64,000 nucleotides of DNA from Oscillospiraceae bacterium (GCA_017470325.1 JAFUES010000023.1:1-64000); one strand, 5' to 3'; shown: positions 7,815 through 18,097, counted from the stretch's first letter. A program made the numbers and translations. The notes: generated by a model not told the origin, from the letters alone.

Positions 7815-9557
7815 ATGGAAACACAGCAAGCAACCACGGTCAAAACGCCGTGGGCAGATTTCGTAGGGGAGGTACCGCTGCATCTGGAGTATTTCGACGG
7901 CTCTATGTTTGATGCGGTGGAGAAGATCGCGCAGGTGTATCCCAACAATGTGGCCTTTGACTTTATGGGGAAGTCCACCACCTATAGGCAGATGGTCCGG
8001 GAGATCGAGCGCTGTGCCAGGGCCTTGAAGACCATCGGCGTGCGGGAGGGGGACAAGGTGACCATCGCCATGCCCAACTGCCCCCAGGCCATCTACATGT
8101 TCTACGCGGTGAACCTGGTGGGCGGCATCGCCAATATGATCCACCCGCTGAGTGCGGAAAAGGAGATCGAATTCTACTTAAATGAGTCCGAGTCGGTGAC
8201 GGCCATCACTCTGGACCAGTTCTATAACAAGTTTGAAAATATCCGGGCCAATACCAAGGTGGTCAACATCATCATCGCCTCGGTGAAGGACGCCCTCTCC
8301 AAGCCCATCCGCGCAGGCTATATGCTCACTGAGGGGCGTAAAATCAAGAAGATCCCCAAGGATGCGCCGGTCATCCGCTGGAAGGAGTTCATGCGCCTGT
8401 CCAACGCCTGCTTTTATAACTACAAGGTCAGCCGCAAAGGGGACGACCCGGCGGTGATCCTCTACTCCGGCGGGACCACAGGCACCACCAAGGGCATCGT
8501 GCTGAGCAACATGAATTTCAACGCCTTGGGCCAGCAGGTCATTGCGGCCAATCCCATGTTCCGCCCGGGTGATAAGATGCTGGCGGCTATGCCGCTGTTC
8601 CACGGCTTTGGCTTGGGCGTGTGCATCCACACCATGCTCTCCCAGGGCGGGCGCTGCATCCTGGTGCCCCGCTTTACAGCCGAGAGCTATGCCAAGCTGA
8701 TCACCAAGTACCGTTGCAACTTTATCGCCGGTGTGCCCACTCTGTATGAGGCTCTGCTGCGGCTGCCCTCCATGGACGGGGCGGACCTGAGCTGCCTCAA
8801 GGGTGTGTTCTCCGGCGGCGACAGCCTGTCCATCGAGTTGAAAAAGAAGTTTGACAAGTTCCTATATGACCACAAGGCCACCATCCAGGTGCGGGAGGGC
8901 TACGGCACCACCGAGACCGTCACGGCCTGCTGCCTGACGCCGCCCCATATGTTCAAGGAGGGCAGCATCGGCGTACCCTTCCCGGATACCTATATCAAGA
9001 TCGTAGAGCCGGGCACAGACAGGGAACTGCCCTACGGGGATGAGGGCGAGATCCTCCTTGCGGGCCCCACGGTGATGAAGGAATACATGAAGCACCCCGA
9101 GGAGACCGCCGAGACCCTGCGCCGCCATGCCGACGGCCTGACCTGGGTCTATACAGGGGATCTTGGCACCATGGACGAGGAGGGCTTCATCTACTTCAAG
9201 GGCCGTGCCAAGAGGATGATCATTTCCTCCGGCTATAATGTGTACCCCGGACAGATCGAAAATATCCTGGACGCCCATGAAAAGGTGCAGATGAGCTGCG
9301 TCATCGGCGTGCCCGACGCCTACAAGATGCAGAAGGTGAAGGCTTTCGTCACTCTCAAGCCCGGCATCCCTGCCAACGCCGAGACCAAAGAGCAGCTGAT
9401 GGATTACTGCCGCAAGCACATCGCCAAGTATGCCATGCCCTATGACATCGAGTTCAAGGACAGCATGCCCAAGACCCTGGTGGGCAAGGTGGCCTACCGG
9501 GTGCTGGAGGAAGAGGAATTGGCAAAGCTCCAGGAAAAAGAGAATACCGAATCGTGA
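7815..9557 (+). CDS. AMP-forming acyl-CoA synthetase (ANL superfamily)
   Basis: This 580-residue protein is typical for acyl- or aryl-CoA ligases that adenylate a carboxylate with ATP and transfer it to CoA. Visible core motifs are the P-loop YSGGTTGTTKGIVLSN, MPLFHGFGLGV, GYGTTETVT, TGDLGTMDEEGFIYFKGR and the C-terminal catalytic lysine region MPKTLVGKVAYR. No membrane segment is apparent. It is co-directional with and 17 bp from the CAT-fold gene and is followed by a terminator, so the two form a bicistronic unit. Chain length preference cannot be read from the sequence. Confidence 0.9.
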   Translation: METQQATTVKTPWADFVGEVPLHLEYFDGSMFDAVEKIAQVYPNNVAFDFMGKSTTYRQMVREIERCARALKTIGVREGDKVTIAMPNCPQAIYMFYAVNLVGGIANMIHPLSAEKEIEFYLNESESVTAITLDQFYNKFENIRANTKVVNIIIASVKDALSKPIRAGYMLTEGRKIKKIPKDAPVIRWKEFMRLSNACFYNYKVSRKGDDPAVILYSGGTTGTTKGIVLSNMNFNALGQQVIAANPMFRPGDKMLAAMPLFHGFGLGVCIHTMLSQGGRCILVPRFTAESYAKLITKYRCNFIAGVPTLYEALLRLPSMDGADLSCLKGVFSGGDSLSIELKKKFDKFLYDHKATIQVREGYGTTETVTACCLTPPHMFKEGSIGVPFPDTYIKIVEPGTDRELPYGDEGEILLAGPTVMKEYMKHPEETAETLRRHADGLTWVYTGDLGTMDEEGFIYFKGRAKRMIISSGYNVYPGQIENILDAHEKVQMSCVIGVPDAYKMQKVKAFVTLKPGIPANAETKEQLMDYCRKHIAKYAMPYDIEFKDSMPKTLVGKVAYRVLEEEELAKLQEKENTES

Positions 9558-9560
9558 GGA

Positions 9561-9593
9561 AAAGCTCCGGGCTTGTGACGCCCGGAGCTTTTA
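9561..9593 (+). terminator. Terminator after the acyl-CoA synthetase
   Basis: A 12-bp GC-rich stem (9561-9572 with 9580-9591) with a 7-nt loop ends in a short T run. Confidence 0.8.
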
Positions 9594-9609
9594 CCGCTTG
9601 GGAACTTTG

Positions 9610-9638
9610 TTGCATTTCGAGAGAAGCTATGCTATAGT
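9610..9638 (+). promoter_or_regulatory. Promoter of the exopolysaccharide gene cluster
   Basis: TTGCAT (9610-9615), a 17-bp spacer and TATAGT (9633-9638) lie just after the preceding terminator. The predicted start is near 9645. Confidence 0.7.
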
Positions 9639-9700
9639 ATCATAGAAAGATTATGGGGTATTGTGCCCTTTTTTGTACAGCTGGTACGAGGATGAGTGGA

Positions 9701-11077
9701 ATGAGAGATAATCGGAAAAATGTTGTTTTATCTGTGATCAATATGATCAATGTCGTGTTGGTCACGATCCCCTTTGTCTATTGCTGGTATCGCTTCTTCG
9801 CCCCGGCAATGATCCACCCCTATTACCGCCGCGGCAACTGGGCCGTGATCCTGGTCTTCGTGGTGCTGTATGTCCTGTTCGGCCGGGTGTACGACGGCTT
9901 TTCCATTTCGACAAAGCGCATCACGGAATCGGTCTACAGCCAGTGCATGGCGATCCTGTTTACGGACGCGGTCATGTATATCGTGATCTTCCTGCTGGCC
10001 CAGTATCTGCCCGCGCCGGTGCCTATGCTGCTGAATTTCATGGCACAGGTGATCCTGACAGGCGTCGGGACCATCCTGAGTCACAAGTGGTATTTCTCGA
10101 CCTTCCAACCCAACCGGTCCATCGTCGTGTATGATACGCGCCAGGGCATGGAGGACATGATCGAGAAGTACAGGATGCAGAAGGAATTCCGGGTCTGCAA
10201 GATCGTCAGCATCAGTGAGTGTTTGGAAGATCTGGATATGCTGCAGGAGATGGATACCGTCTTCATGAGCGGCGTACATAGTCATGAGCGCAATATCGTT
10301 TTGAAGTACTGTGTGGAGCGGGGGATCGAGATGTACGTGATCCCGCGGGTGGGCGATCTGATCATGAGCGGGGCCAAGCGCATGCACCTGTTTTATCTGC
10401 CGATCCTGAAGGTGGGGCGCTATGACCCGTCCCTGTACTATGTCTTTTTCAAGCGCGTCATGGACATTGTGCTGTCCATCCTCGCGCTGATCATTCTGTC
10501 CCCCCTGTTTCTCATCTCGGCCATCGCCGTCAAGGTCTACGACGGGGGCCCGGTGTTCTACAGGCAGCGGCGCCTCACCAAGGACGGCAGGGAATTTGAT
10601 ATCATCAAGTTCCGCAGCATGCGTGTGGATGCGGAAAGCGACGGTGTCGCCCGGCTTTCCACCGGGGATAAGGACGACCGGATCACTCCCGTGGGGCGTA
10701 TCCTGCGGAAGCTGCGCCTGGATGAGCTGCCCCAGCTGTTTTGCATCCTGGCGGGCGACATGAGCATCTGCGGTCCGCGCCCGGAGCGCCCGGAGCTGGC
10801 GGCCCAGATCGAGAAGACACTGCCGGAGTTCCGGCTGCGACTGCAGACCAAGGCCGGCCTTACGGGCTATGCCCAGGTCTACGGCAAGTACAATACCTCC
10901 CCTTATGACAAGCTGCAGATGGATCTGATGTATATCGCCAACCCCAGCTTCCTGGAGGATATGCGGATCATCTTTGCCACAGTGAAGATCCTGTTCCAGC
11001 CGGAGAGCACGGAGGGCGTTCTCACGGAGGAAGCGGAGGCTTCCGGCAAGCAGGAGACAGTCGGCCTGGAAAACTGA
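9701..11077 (+). CDS. Polyprenyl-phosphate sugar-1-phosphate transferase, initiating enzyme of exopolysaccharide synthesis (WcaJ/CpsE-like)
   Basis: This is a two-part membrane protein. The N-terminal half has four hydrophobic segments and a nucleotide-binding-like region. The C-terminal half begins with another membrane segment (KRVMDIVLSILALIILSPL) and carries the bacterial sugar transferase core: PVFYRQRRLTKDGREFDIIKFRSM, KLRLDELPQL and GPRPERPEL. It transfers a sugar-1-phosphate onto undecaprenyl phosphate at the inner membrane face. ATG at 9701 is preferred: GAGG lies 9 nt upstream, while in-frame ATGs at 9653 and 9692 lack a spaced SD. GT2, rmlA and rmlB follow in the same direction. 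Confidence 0.88.
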   Translation: MRDNRKNVVLSVINMINVVLVTIPFVYCWYRFFAPAMIHPYYRRGNWAVILVFVVLYVLFGRVYDGFSISTKRITESVYSQCMAILFTDAVMYIVIFLLAQYLPAPVPMLLNFMAQVILTGVGTILSHKWYFSTFQPNRSIVVYDTRQGMEDMIEKYRMQKEFRVCKIVSISECLEDLDMLQEMDTVFMSGVHSHERNIVLKYCVERGIEMYVIPRVGDLIMSGAKRMHLFYLPILKVGRYDPSLYYVFFKRVMDIVLSILALIILSPLFLISAIAVKVYDGGPVFYRQRRLTKDGREFDIIKFRSMRVDAESDGVARLSTGDKDDRITPVGRILRKLRLDELPQLFCILAGDMSICGPRPERPELAAQIEKTLPEFRLRLQTKAGLTGYAQVYGKYNTSPYDKLQMDLMYIANPSFLEDMRIIFATVKILFQPESTEGVLTEEAEASGKQETVGLEN

Positions 11078-11103
11078 TCAACAGGAAATGTGAAAGGGAA
11101 GCC

Positions 11104-11865
11104 ATGGAGAAGCCATTGATTTCGGTGGTCATGCCGGCATATAACTGCGAGAGGACCATAGGCCTGGCGGTGGACAGCGTGATCGCGCAAACCTATCCCC
11201 ACTGGGAGCTGCTCATTCTGGACGATCGCTCCACAGACGGTACGGCGCAGCTGATCGAGTCGCTGCGGGAGAAGGATGAGAGGATCCTCGTATTTCATAA
11301 CGAGCAAAACCAAGGCGCAGGCAATACCCGGAACCGGGGTGTGGAGCTGGCAAAAGGGGATTGGATCGCGTTTTTGGACAGCGACGATATGTGGGCGCCG
11401 GAGAAGCTGGAAAAACAGCTGAGGCTGCTGGACCAGAAGGAGAACGCGCAGCTGCTGTTTACAGGCTCCGGCTTCATCCAGGAAAACGGAGACGCCATGG
11501 ACTACGTACTCCACGTGCCCCGGCGGATCGACCGGAAACATCTCCTGCGGCAGAATCTGGTGTCCTGCTCATCGGTGCTTGTGAAAAGGGAGCAGATGCT
11601 GCGGCATCCATTCCCGGCGCAAAGCGATATGCATGAGGATTTTGCCGTCTGGCTGCAGATCCTCCGGGAGGAGGAATATGCCTACGGCGTGGATGAGCCG
11701 CTGCTGATCTACCGGCTTTCCGCGGCGTCCAAATCCGGCAACAAGCTGAAAGCTGCCCGGATGAACTGGAATACCTATCGGCGATCCGGCCTGGGCTTTT
11801 TCAGCAGCCTTTATCACATGGGCTGGTACGCGGCCAACGGGATTCGCAAATACAGACAACTCTGA
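11104..11865 (+). CDS. Family 2 glycosyltransferase
   Basis: A 253-residue GT-A fold enzyme. [20 protein letters not shown] opens the nucleotide-binding domain, [10 protein letters not shown] and FLDSDDMW supply the conserved aspartates (the latter the metal-binding DxD), and [11 protein letters not shown] is typical of GT2 enzymes. No membrane segment is present. It sits between the initiating sugar transferase and the rml genes, so it probably adds a sugar to the lipid-linked exopolysaccharide precursor at the cytoplasmic face. Donor and acceptor are unknown. Confidence 0.88.
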   Translation: MEKPLISVVMPAYNCERTIGLAVDSVIAQTYPHWELLILDDRSTDGTAQLIESLREKDERILVFHNEQNQGAGNTRNRGVELAKGDWIAFLDSDDMWAPEKLEKQLRLLDQKENAQLLFTGSGFIQENGDAMDYVLHVPRRIDRKHLLRQNLVSCSSVLVKREQMLRHPFPAQSDMHEDFAVWLQILREEEYAYGVDEPLLIYRLSAASKSGNKLKAARMNWNTYRRSGLGFFSSLYHMGWYAANGIRKYRQL

Positions 11866-11881
11866 AACGGAGGTCTCTGCC

Positions 11882-12757
11882 ATGAAAGGGATCATTTTGG
11901 CCGGCGGCCGGGGGACAAGGCTTTATCCCATGACCCGTGCGGTTTCCAAGCAACTGCTGCCGATCTATGATAAACCGCTGATCTATTATCCTCTGTCCGT
12001 GCTGATGCTGGCGGGCATCCGGGAGATCCTGCTGATCTCCACGCCGGAGGACATTTCCGGCTATGAACGCCTGCTGGGTGATGGGGCGCGGATCGGACTG
12101 TCCATCCGCTATCAGGTACAGGAGACCCCCCGCGGGCTGGCGGACGCCTTTATCCTGGGGGAGGAATTCATCGGTGACGATCAGGTATGTCTGATCCTGG
12201 GCGACAATGTGTTCTATGGCCAGGACCTGTCCCGGGTGCTGTGGCAGACCATGAAAAATGTGACTGGGGCCACCATTTTTGGTTATCCGGTAAAGGATCC
12301 CCGGGCCTTTGGCGTGGTGGAATTCGATAAGGATCAGCGGGTCCTGTCCATTGAGGAGAAGCCCCAAAACCCGAAATCCAATTACGCGGTGCCGGGTCTG
12401 TATTTCTACGACAACCGGGTGGTGGAGATCGCAAAGCATGTGCAGCCCTCCGCTCGGGGTGAGATCGAGATCACCTCCGTCAACAACGCCTACCTGGAGA
12501 TGGGTGAGCTCCACGTGCAGCTGCTGGGCCGCGGTATGGCCTGGCTGGACACAGGGACCCCCGAGGGCATGCTCACGGCGGCGGAGTTCATTAAGGCCGT
12601 CCAGGACCGGCAGGGCTTCTATGTGTCCTGCATTGAAGAGATCGCCTGGCGCCGGGGCTTCATCAGCCGGGAGCAGCTGCGGCAGTTGGGTGAGGAACTG
12701 AAGATGACAGATTACGGCCAGTACCTGCTGGAACTGGCGGAAGGAGACAATCCATGA
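11882..12757 (+). CDS. rmlA: Glucose-1-phosphate thymidylyltransferase
   Basis: The 291-residue length and the N-terminal signature [20 protein letters not shown], followed by [20 protein letters not shown], identify RmlA/RfbA, which makes dTDP-glucose from glucose-1-phosphate and dTTP. Downstream motifs [24 protein letters not shown] and [14 protein letters not shown] are also typical. It overlaps rmlB by 4 nt. With rmlB it supplies dTDP-4-keto-6-deoxyglucose; no rmlC or rmlD is in the window, so the final sugar may not be rhamnose or the remaining genes lie elsewhere. Confidence 0.95.
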   Translation: MKGIILAGGRGTRLYPMTRAVSKQLLPIYDKPLIYYPLSVLMLAGIREILLISTPEDISGYERLLGDGARIGLSIRYQVQETPRGLADAFILGEEFIGDDQVCLILGDNVFYGQDLSRVLWQTMKNVTGATIFGYPVKDPRAFGVVEFDKDQRVLSIEEKPQNPKSNYAVPGLYFYDNRVVEIAKHVQPSARGEIEITSVNNAYLEMGELHVQLLGRGMAWLDTGTPEGMLTAAEFIKAVQDRQGFYVSCIEEIAWRRGFISREQLRQLGEELKMTDYGQYLLELAEGDNP

Positions 12758-13773
12758 CCATTATCGTGACCGGCGGCGCCGGATTTATTGGCAGCAATTT
12801 TATTTTCCATATGCTCAAGGAACATCCGGAAGATCGGATCATCTGTCTGGACAAGTTGACCTATGCGGGCAATCTGTCCACGCTTGCGCCGATCATGGAT
12901 GCGCCCAATTTCCGTTTTGTCAAGGAAGACATCTGCGACCGGGAGGCGGTGTACCAACTGTTCGAGGAGGAGAAGCCGGATGTGGTGGTCAACTTCGCGG
13001 CGGAGAGCCATGTGGACCGCTCTATCAAGGATCCGGGTATCTTCCTGCAGACCAACATCATCGGCACCGGCGTGCTGATGGACGCCTGCCGTCAATTCGG
13101 CATCGGACGCTATCACCAGGTCTCCACCGACGAGGTGTACGGCGATCTGCCCCTGGACCGGCCGGACCTGTTCTTTACCGAGGAGACGCCGATCCACACC
13201 AGTTCCCCCTATTCCAGCTCCAAGGCGGCGGCGGATCTGCTGACCCTGGCCTACCATCGTACCTACGGTCTGCCCGTGACCATCAGCCGTTGCTCCAACA
13301 ACTACGGACCCTATCATTTCCCGGAAAAGCTGATCCCGTTGATGATCGCCAACGCTCTGGCGGACAAGCCTCTGCCGGTCTACGGCACGGGGGAGAATAT
13401 CCGTGATTGGCTGTTCGTGGAGGATCACTGCAAGGCCATCGACCTGGTGATCCGCAAGGGCCGGGAAGGACAGGTCTACAACATCGGCGGCCACAATGAG
13501 ATGCGCAACATCGATATCGTCCGCCTGATCTGCCAGGAGCTGGGGAAGCCGGAGTCACTGATCACTTTCGTGACGGACCGCAAGGGCCACGACCTGCGCT
13601 ACGCCATTGATCCCACCAAGATCCACAAGGAGTTGGGCTGGTTGCCGGAGACCAAATTCCAGGACGGCATCAAGACTACGATCCGCTGGTACCTGGACAA
13701 CCGGGAGTGGTGGGAGACCATCATCAGCGGCGAATATCAGACCTACTATGAGCGCATGTACGGCAATCGGTAA
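12754..13773 (+). CDS. rmlB: dTDP-glucose 4,6-dehydratase
   Basis: A 339-residue short-chain dehydrogenase-type protein. The NAD-binding [10 protein letters not shown] lies at the N-terminus, the active site STDEVYGDL in the middle, and the catalytic YxxxK appears as [26 protein letters not shown] is diagnostic of RmlB. It converts dTDP-glucose to dTDP-4-keto-6-deoxyglucose in the cytoplasm. The start overlaps rmlA by 4 nt, and the gene ends the exopolysaccharide cluster. A weak hairpin follows. Confidence 0.95.
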   Translation: MTIIVTGGAGFIGSNFIFHMLKEHPEDRIICLDKLTYAGNLSTLAPIMDAPNFRFVKEDICDREAVYQLFEEEKPDVVVNFAAESHVDRSIKDPGIFLQTNIIGTGVLMDACRQFGIGRYHQVSTDEVYGDLPLDRPDLFFTEETPIHTSSPYSSSKAAADLLTLAYHRTYGLPVTISRCSNNYGPYHFPEKLIPLMIANALADKPLPVYGTGENIRDWLFVEDHCKAIDLVIRKGREGQVYNIGGHNEMRNIDIVRLICQELGKPESLITFVTDRKGHDLRYAIDPTKIHKELGWLPETKFQDGIKTTIRWYLDNREWWETIISGEYQTYYERMYGNR

Positions 13774-13790
13774 GGTTTGGACAAGGTATG

Positions 13791-13817
13791 ACGGGACTTC
13801 CGGACGGAGGTCCCGTT
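13791..13817 (+). terminator. Weak terminator-like hairpin after rmlB
   Basis: A 9-bp stem with one G-T pair (13791-13799 with 13808-13816) is followed by only a few T. It probably separates rmlB from the SRP RNA promoter. Confidence 0.45.
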
Positions 13818-13836
13818 TCGTATCTTTGAAAAACAG

Positions 13837-13865
13837 TTGATTCTATTTGCGAAATGGTGTAAAAT
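13837..13865 (+). promoter_or_regulatory. Promoter of the SRP RNA gene
   Basis: TTGATT (13837-13842), a 17-bp spacer and TAAAAT (13860-13865) place the start about 7-15 nt before the SRP RNA 5' end. Confidence 0.7.
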
Positions 13866-13880
13866 AATAGAGTGGTTTTT

Positions 13881-14160
13881 GACAAGGCTGCACTAGTTGG
13901 GGAGCCAGCGGTGCCCTGTAACCTGCAATCCGCTACAGCAGGGATGAATTCCAGGCCGAGGGTGTGTTCTGTGTCGTCTGACCCCGGTAAGCAGCGTTGA
14001 CGATCCGGTCTCGCGCAAGGTTGACCCGTGAACCATGTCAGGCGGGGAACCGAGCAGCATTAAGCGGTGTTCGATCTGTGCCGCGAGGGAGCCGGGTCCG
14101 AGCCGGCTGCCGGCGTAACGGATATAGCGCATGATTCAGAGCCTGGTGTGCAGTCTTGTC
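13881..14160 (+). ncRNA. ffs: Signal recognition particle RNA, large Gram-positive type
   Basis: A gene-free stretch of ~280 nt directly before dnaX. Its two ends pair (13881-13893 with 14148-14160). The S-domain hallmark GTCAGG with GGGGAACCGAGCAGC lies near 14037-14060, where Ffh binds. The long 5' part (GGGGAGCCAGCGGTGCCCTGTAACC) matches the Alu domain of Bacillus/Clostridium-type SRP RNA. It forms the particle with Ffh for co-translational membrane targeting. Exact ends are inferred from pairing. Confidence 0.85.
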
Positions 14161-14197
14161 AAGAACCACCATTTATTATTCGCAGGGGAGGTGCGGC

Positions 14198-15850
14198 ATG
14201 TATCAGGCTTTGTATCGCAAATGGCGGCCACAAACCTTTGATCAGGTTGTCGGCCAGTCGCATATCACGGAGACCCTGAAAAGTCAGGTGCGCTCCGGGC
14301 GGCTGTCCCATGCGTATATTTTTATCGGCACCCGGGGCACCGGCAAGACCACCTGCGCCCGAATCCTGGCCAGGGCGGTCAACTGCGAGCACCCGGTGGA
14401 CGGCAATCCCTGCGGCCATTGCGCGGCCTGCCGCGGCATTCTGGACGGTTCCGTGCTGGATGTTGTGGAGCTGGACGCGGCCTCCAACAACGGCGTGGAC
14501 AATGTGCGCGCCCTGCGGGAGGAGGCGGTCTTTTCCCCGGCCACGGTGAAAAAGCGCGTGTACATCATCGATGAGGTGCACATGCTTTCCACACCCGCCT
14601 TCAACGCCCTGCTGAAGATCCTGGAGGAGCCGCCAGAGCATCTGATGTTCATCCTGGCCACCACAGAGCTGCAGAAGGTCCCGGCCACCATCCTCTCCCG
14701 CTGCCAGCGGCACAGCTTCCGCCGGATCGAGGCGGGGGAAATCTCCAAGTATCTGCGGTATATCGCCTCTCAGGAGCACTTCACCCTTCGCGACGAGGCG
14801 GCGGATCTGATCGCCCGTATGGCGGACGGCGGCGTGCGAGACGCGCTGAGCCTGCTGGATCAGTGCTCGGCCTCGGAGACGATCGATGTGGATGCGGTAT
14901 ACAGCGCCCTGGGCCTGGCGGGCAACCGGCGGGTAGCGGAGCTGCTGGACAAGATCCTGCGCCACGATACCGCAGCAGTGCTGCAGCTGTTCTCCGCCAT
15001 GTGGATGGACGGGAAAGACCCTTCTACGCTGTTGACGGAGCTGAGCGGTCTGATGCGGGATGTTTTGATGGTACATGTGGCGCCCAAGAGCGCGGGAGAG
15101 CTGATCTCCGGTGCCTATGATGCGGCGGCGCTTTCCGACTTCGCCAAGCGCATGACCACAGAGGAATTGCTCTGTGCCATGGACACGGTGCAGCGTGCCT
15201 TGAGCGGTCTGCGCACTGCGGGCAACCCCAAGACGGCGGCGGAGCTGTGCCTGGTCTCCCTGTGCGACGATACGGCAGGGGAGAGCCTGCAGCAGCTGCG
15301 TGCCAGGGTTTCCCGACTGGAGGAAGAACTGGCCCGGGGAGTCCCGGTCCGCCCTGCTTATCCGCAGTCTTATGCAGAGGAGGCCTATGAGGACGAACCG
15401 GAGCTGCGCTGTGAGGTCGACGATGAGGATGATGAAGAAGACGAGTTGGATCCGGCAATGTTCGTTGAAGAGCAGCCGGAGGATATCATTGTCAAGCGGG
15501 AAGCTCCGTCTGCGGTGGAAGCTGAACGGGCCGAAGCACCCGTTTTGGGCAGTTGGAAAGAGATCTGCGAGGCGGCCAAGGCGGTTCTTCCCATGGATCT
15601 GCGCGTCAGTTTGAACGATGAGACCAAGGTGCGGGGCGCTTTGGAGGACGGCGTGCTGGTGATCGAGGCATTGCCCGGCTTCCTCTACGACCGATTCAAT
15701 CGGCAGGATGTCCTGGGCAAATTTGCAGAGGCAGCCCGGGGTGTCTGCGGACGCGAACTGCGGGTGCAGCTGCGTGTGCTGCGGGAGCGGGAGACGAACA
15801 AACGCAGTCTGGATGAATTGAAGCAGTTTAAAGAAGTACAGTTTCTTTAA
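14198..15850 (+). CDS. dnaX: DNA polymerase III subunit gamma/tau
   Basis: About 550 residues. MYQALYRKWRPQTFDQVVGQ is the classic DnaX start, followed by the Walker A GTRGTGKTT, the four-Cys zinc knuckle (CEHPVDGNPCGHCAAC), Walker B with DEVHMLS, and the sensor region ATTELQKVPATILSRCQ. An acidic linker (~410-450) precedes a C-terminal tau-like domain. It loads the beta clamp and holds polymerase cores together. GGGGAGG precedes the ATG. I see no convincing frameshift signal for a separate gamma form. Confidence 0.95.
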   Translation: MYQALYRKWRPQTFDQVVGQSHITETLKSQVRSGRLSHAYIFIGTRGTGKTTCARILARAVNCEHPVDGNPCGHCAACRGILDGSVLDVVELDAASNNGVDNVRALREEAVFSPATVKKRVYIIDEVHMLSTPAFNALLKILEEPPEHLMFILATTELQKVPATILSRCQRHSFRRIEAGEISKYLRYIASQEHFTLRDEAADLIARMADGGVRDALSLLDQCSASETIDVDAVYSALGLAGNRRVAELLDKILRHDTAAVLQLFSAMWMDGKDPSTLLTELSGLMRDVLMVHVAPKSAGELISGAYDAAALSDFAKRMTTEELLCAMDTVQRALSGLRTAGNPKTAAELCLVSLCDDTAGESLQQLRARVSRLEEELARGVPVRPAYPQSYAEEAYEDEPELRCEVDDEDDEEDELDPAMFVEEQPEDIIVKREAPSAVEAERAEAPVLGSWKEICEAAKAVLPMDLRVSLNDETKVRGALEDGVLVIEALPGFLYDRFNRQDVLGKFAEAARGVCGRELRVQLRVLRERETNKRSLDELKQFKEVQFL

Positions 15851-15901
15851 GATATCATAAAAAAGCCGCCGGACACGGCGGCGGACAGGAGAGAAAACAC
15901 T

Positions 15902-16252
15902 ATGGCAAAAGGCGGTTATCGCGGCGGCTTCCCCGGCGGCGGAAATCAGATGAACATGATGAAGCAAGCCCAGAAGATGCAGCAGGAATTCATGAAGATG
16001 CAGCAGGAGCTGGAGTCCACCGATTTTGAGTTTACCGCAGGCGGCGGGGCGGTAAAGGCGGTCGTCAGCGGCACACGGCAGTTCAGCGCCATCGAGATCG
16101 ACCCCGAGGTCGTGGACCCGGAGGACGTGGAGATGCTGCAGGATCTGATCCTGGCTGCAATCAACGGCGCTTTGAAGCTGGCCGACGACAAGACCAGCGA
16201 GTCCATGGCCAAGCTGCAGGGCGGCCTGGGCGGCTTCCCCGGCCTGTTTTAA
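15902..16252 (+). CDS. YbaB/EbfC-family nucleoid-associated protein
   Basis: A 116-residue small DNA-binding protein. The Gly-rich N-terminus with MNMMKQAQKMQQEFMKMQ leads into the helical dimerisation arm, and the core contains GGGAVKAVVSG and IDPEVVDPEDVEMLQDLI, both typical of YbaB/EbfC. It usually lies between dnaX and recR; here dnaX precedes it but recR does not follow. A GC hairpin (~15867-15884) sits in the dnaX-ybaB gap and has a T run only on the opposite strand. Confidence 0.92.
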   Translation: MAKGGYRGGFPGGGNQMNMMKQAQKMQQEFMKMQQELESTDFEFTAGGGAVKAVVSGTRQFSAIEIDPEVVDPEDVEMLQDLILAAINGALKLADDKTSESMAKLQGGLGGFPGLF

Positions 16253-16268
16253 GCGGGCCTGACAAGTG

Positions 16269-17963
16269 ATGAACACACCCTGGAGCGAGCAGGCGCTGCA
16301 GGAGATCCCACTGCCGGAATATCCGCGGCCGCAGATGGTCCGGCAGGATTGGATGAACCTGAACGGCCTCTGGGACTATGCGATCACGGAAAGCAGCCGC
16401 TTTCCCACCGTTTTTGACGGGCGGATCCGCGTCCCTTTTTCCCCGGAGAGTGAGCTGTCCGGGGTGAACAGGAGTCTGAAAAGCGGAGAATACCTCTGGT
16501 ATCGCCGCGGCGTCAGCCTGCCTCAGAGCTTCAGCGGCAAACGGATCCTGCTCCATTTCGGCGCGGCAGATCAGGTGGCCACGGTATGGGTCAATGACCG
16601 CCAGGTCATGCAGCATATAGGGGGATATCTGCCCTTTGAGGCGGATGTGACCGAGGCTATCCGGGATGGCCAGATGGTCATCACGGTGCGGGTGACCGAC
16701 GATACGGAGAAAAGCGGCTTGAGCCGCGGCAAGCAGAAGCGCCGCCGCGGCGGCATCTGGTATACGCCCCAGAGCGGCATCTGGCAGACGGTTTGGCTGG
16801 AGGCTGTACCCGAGGCTTACGTCAAATCTCTGCACATCACCCCGCTTTTCGACAAGGCGGCTGTGGAGATCTCAGCGGAAATTGTGGGCGACTGCCCGGC
16901 TTTTGCCCATTTTGCGGAGGTGGACTACCGGCTGCCGGCCATGATCCCGGTCCCGGACTTTGAGGCCTGGAGCCCGGAGCATCCCAAGCTCTACAGCTTC
17001 TCCGTCAGCTGCGGCGAGGACCAGGTACAGAGCTATTTTGCCATGCGCAAATTCTCCGTGGAGCGGGACGCCGACGGGGCGATGCGCCTGTTTTTGAACG
17101 GCGCGCCCTGCTTCCATAACGGCCTGCTGGACCAGGGCTATTGGCCGGACGGCCTGTATACAGCGCCGGGCGACGAGGCCATGATCTATGACATCAGCAT
17201 GGCCAAGTCTATGGGCTTCAACATGCTGCGCAAGCACATCAAGGTGGAGCCCCTGCGCTGGTACTATCACTGCGACCGGCTGGGAATGCTGGTTTGGCAG
17301 GACATGCCCAGCGGCGGCGGAAATTACAATCCCGTGGTCATTACCGCGCCCCTGGTGACAGGAGTGAACCTTTCGGATCACCTCTACCCCCTCTTTGCGC
17401 GTAGCAATGCCGCCGGGCGGGAGGCTTTTCGGCAGGAGCTGAGCGGGATGATCCGTCATCTGTACAATTGCCCCTGCATCGCCATGTGGGTACCCTTCAA
17501 CGAGGGCTGGGGCCAGTTCGACGCCGAGACGATCTGCCATCAGATCCACGCGCTGGACACCACACGGAGCATCGACCATGCCTCCGGCTGGCACGATCAG
17601 GGGATCGGCCAGCTGCGCAGCGAACACGTGTATTTCCGCAAGTATCAGTTCAAGCCCGACAAGAAGGGGAGGGCTGTTCTGCTCAGCGAGTTCGGCGGAT
17701 ACAACTATGCGGTGCCGGAGCATGTGTGGGGCAAGCGGGATTTCGGTTATAAGCGCTATGATTCGGCCTATGCGCTTCAGACCGCTCTGGAGGCACTGTA
17801 CGGGGAGGAAATCGCCCCGGCATACGAGCAGGGACTGGCGGCCGCGGTCTATACGCAGCTGACTGACGTGGAGGATGAGCTAAACGGATTGCTGACATAT
17901 GACCGAAAAGTGGTGAAAGTAGCGCCGGATATTATGAAAAATATCGTGAAAGTGGAGCGGTGA
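16269..17963 (+). CDS. Glycoside hydrolase family 2 protein
   Basis: A 564-residue cytoplasmic GH2-type enzyme: N-terminal sugar-binding jelly roll (~20-165, with LNGLWDYA and [11 protein letters not shown]), a short Ig-like domain, and a TIM barrel. The acid/base Glu is expected at Glu-412 in FNEGWGQ and the nucleophile at Glu-474 in SEFGGY. No signal peptide is seen, so the substrate is an imported oligosaccharide or glycoside. The Ig domain is short, as in compact GH2 members from gut Clostridia. It replaces recR in the usual dnaX-ybaB-recR order. Specificity is not assignable. Confidence 0.88.
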   Translation: MNTPWSEQALQEIPLPEYPRPQMVRQDWMNLNGLWDYAITESSRFPTVFDGRIRVPFSPESELSGVNRSLKSGEYLWYRRGVSLPQSFSGKRILLHFGAADQVATVWVNDRQVMQHIGGYLPFEADVTEAIRDGQMVITVRVTDDTEKSGLSRGKQKRRRGGIWYTPQSGIWQTVWLEAVPEAYVKSLHITPLFDKAAVEISAEIVGDCPAFAHFAEVDYRLPAMIPVPDFEAWSPEHPKLYSFSVSCGEDQVQSYFAMRKFSVERDADGAMRLFLNGAPCFHNGLLDQGYWPDGLYTAPGDEAMIYDISMAKSMGFNMLRKHIKVEPLRWYYHCDRLGMLVWQDMPSGGGNYNPVVITAPLVTGVNLSDHLYPLFARSNAAGREAFRQELSGMIRHLYNCPCIAMWVPFNEGWGQFDAETICHQIHALDTTRSIDHASGWHDQGIGQLRSEHVYFRKYQFKPDKKGRAVLLSEFGGYNYAVPEHVWGKRDFGYKRYDSAYALQTALEALYGEEIAPAYEQGLAAAVYTQLTDVEDELNGLLTYDRKVVKVAPDIMKNIVKVER

Positions 17964-17982
17964 ATGCCACTCCACTTTTTTC
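17949..17982 (+). terminator. Terminator overlapping the end of the GH2 gene
   Basis: A 9-bp stem (17949-17957 with 17970-17978) and T run; the 5' arm lies inside the last codons and the stop codon sits in the loop. Confidence 0.8.
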
Positions 17983-18097
17983 TGAGCTCGTCGACTTCAC
18001 AATTCTTAAGATTCTTGTTCACAAAAAGGACTTTATTTAACCGGGGCCTTGTGGTAGCATGTCGGGGAATCTGAAAGCTGCGGGAGAGGAATTGCCC

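Noticed and set aside
14546..14556. A-rich run in dnaX as a possible frameshift site for a gamma subunit
   Set aside because: It lies near residue 118, inside the ATPase domain, far from where a gamma-producing shift is expected.
15867..15884. GC hairpin between dnaX and ybaB as a terminator
   Set aside because: The T run lies on the opposite strand, where no gene is being read; on the coding strand no T run follows.
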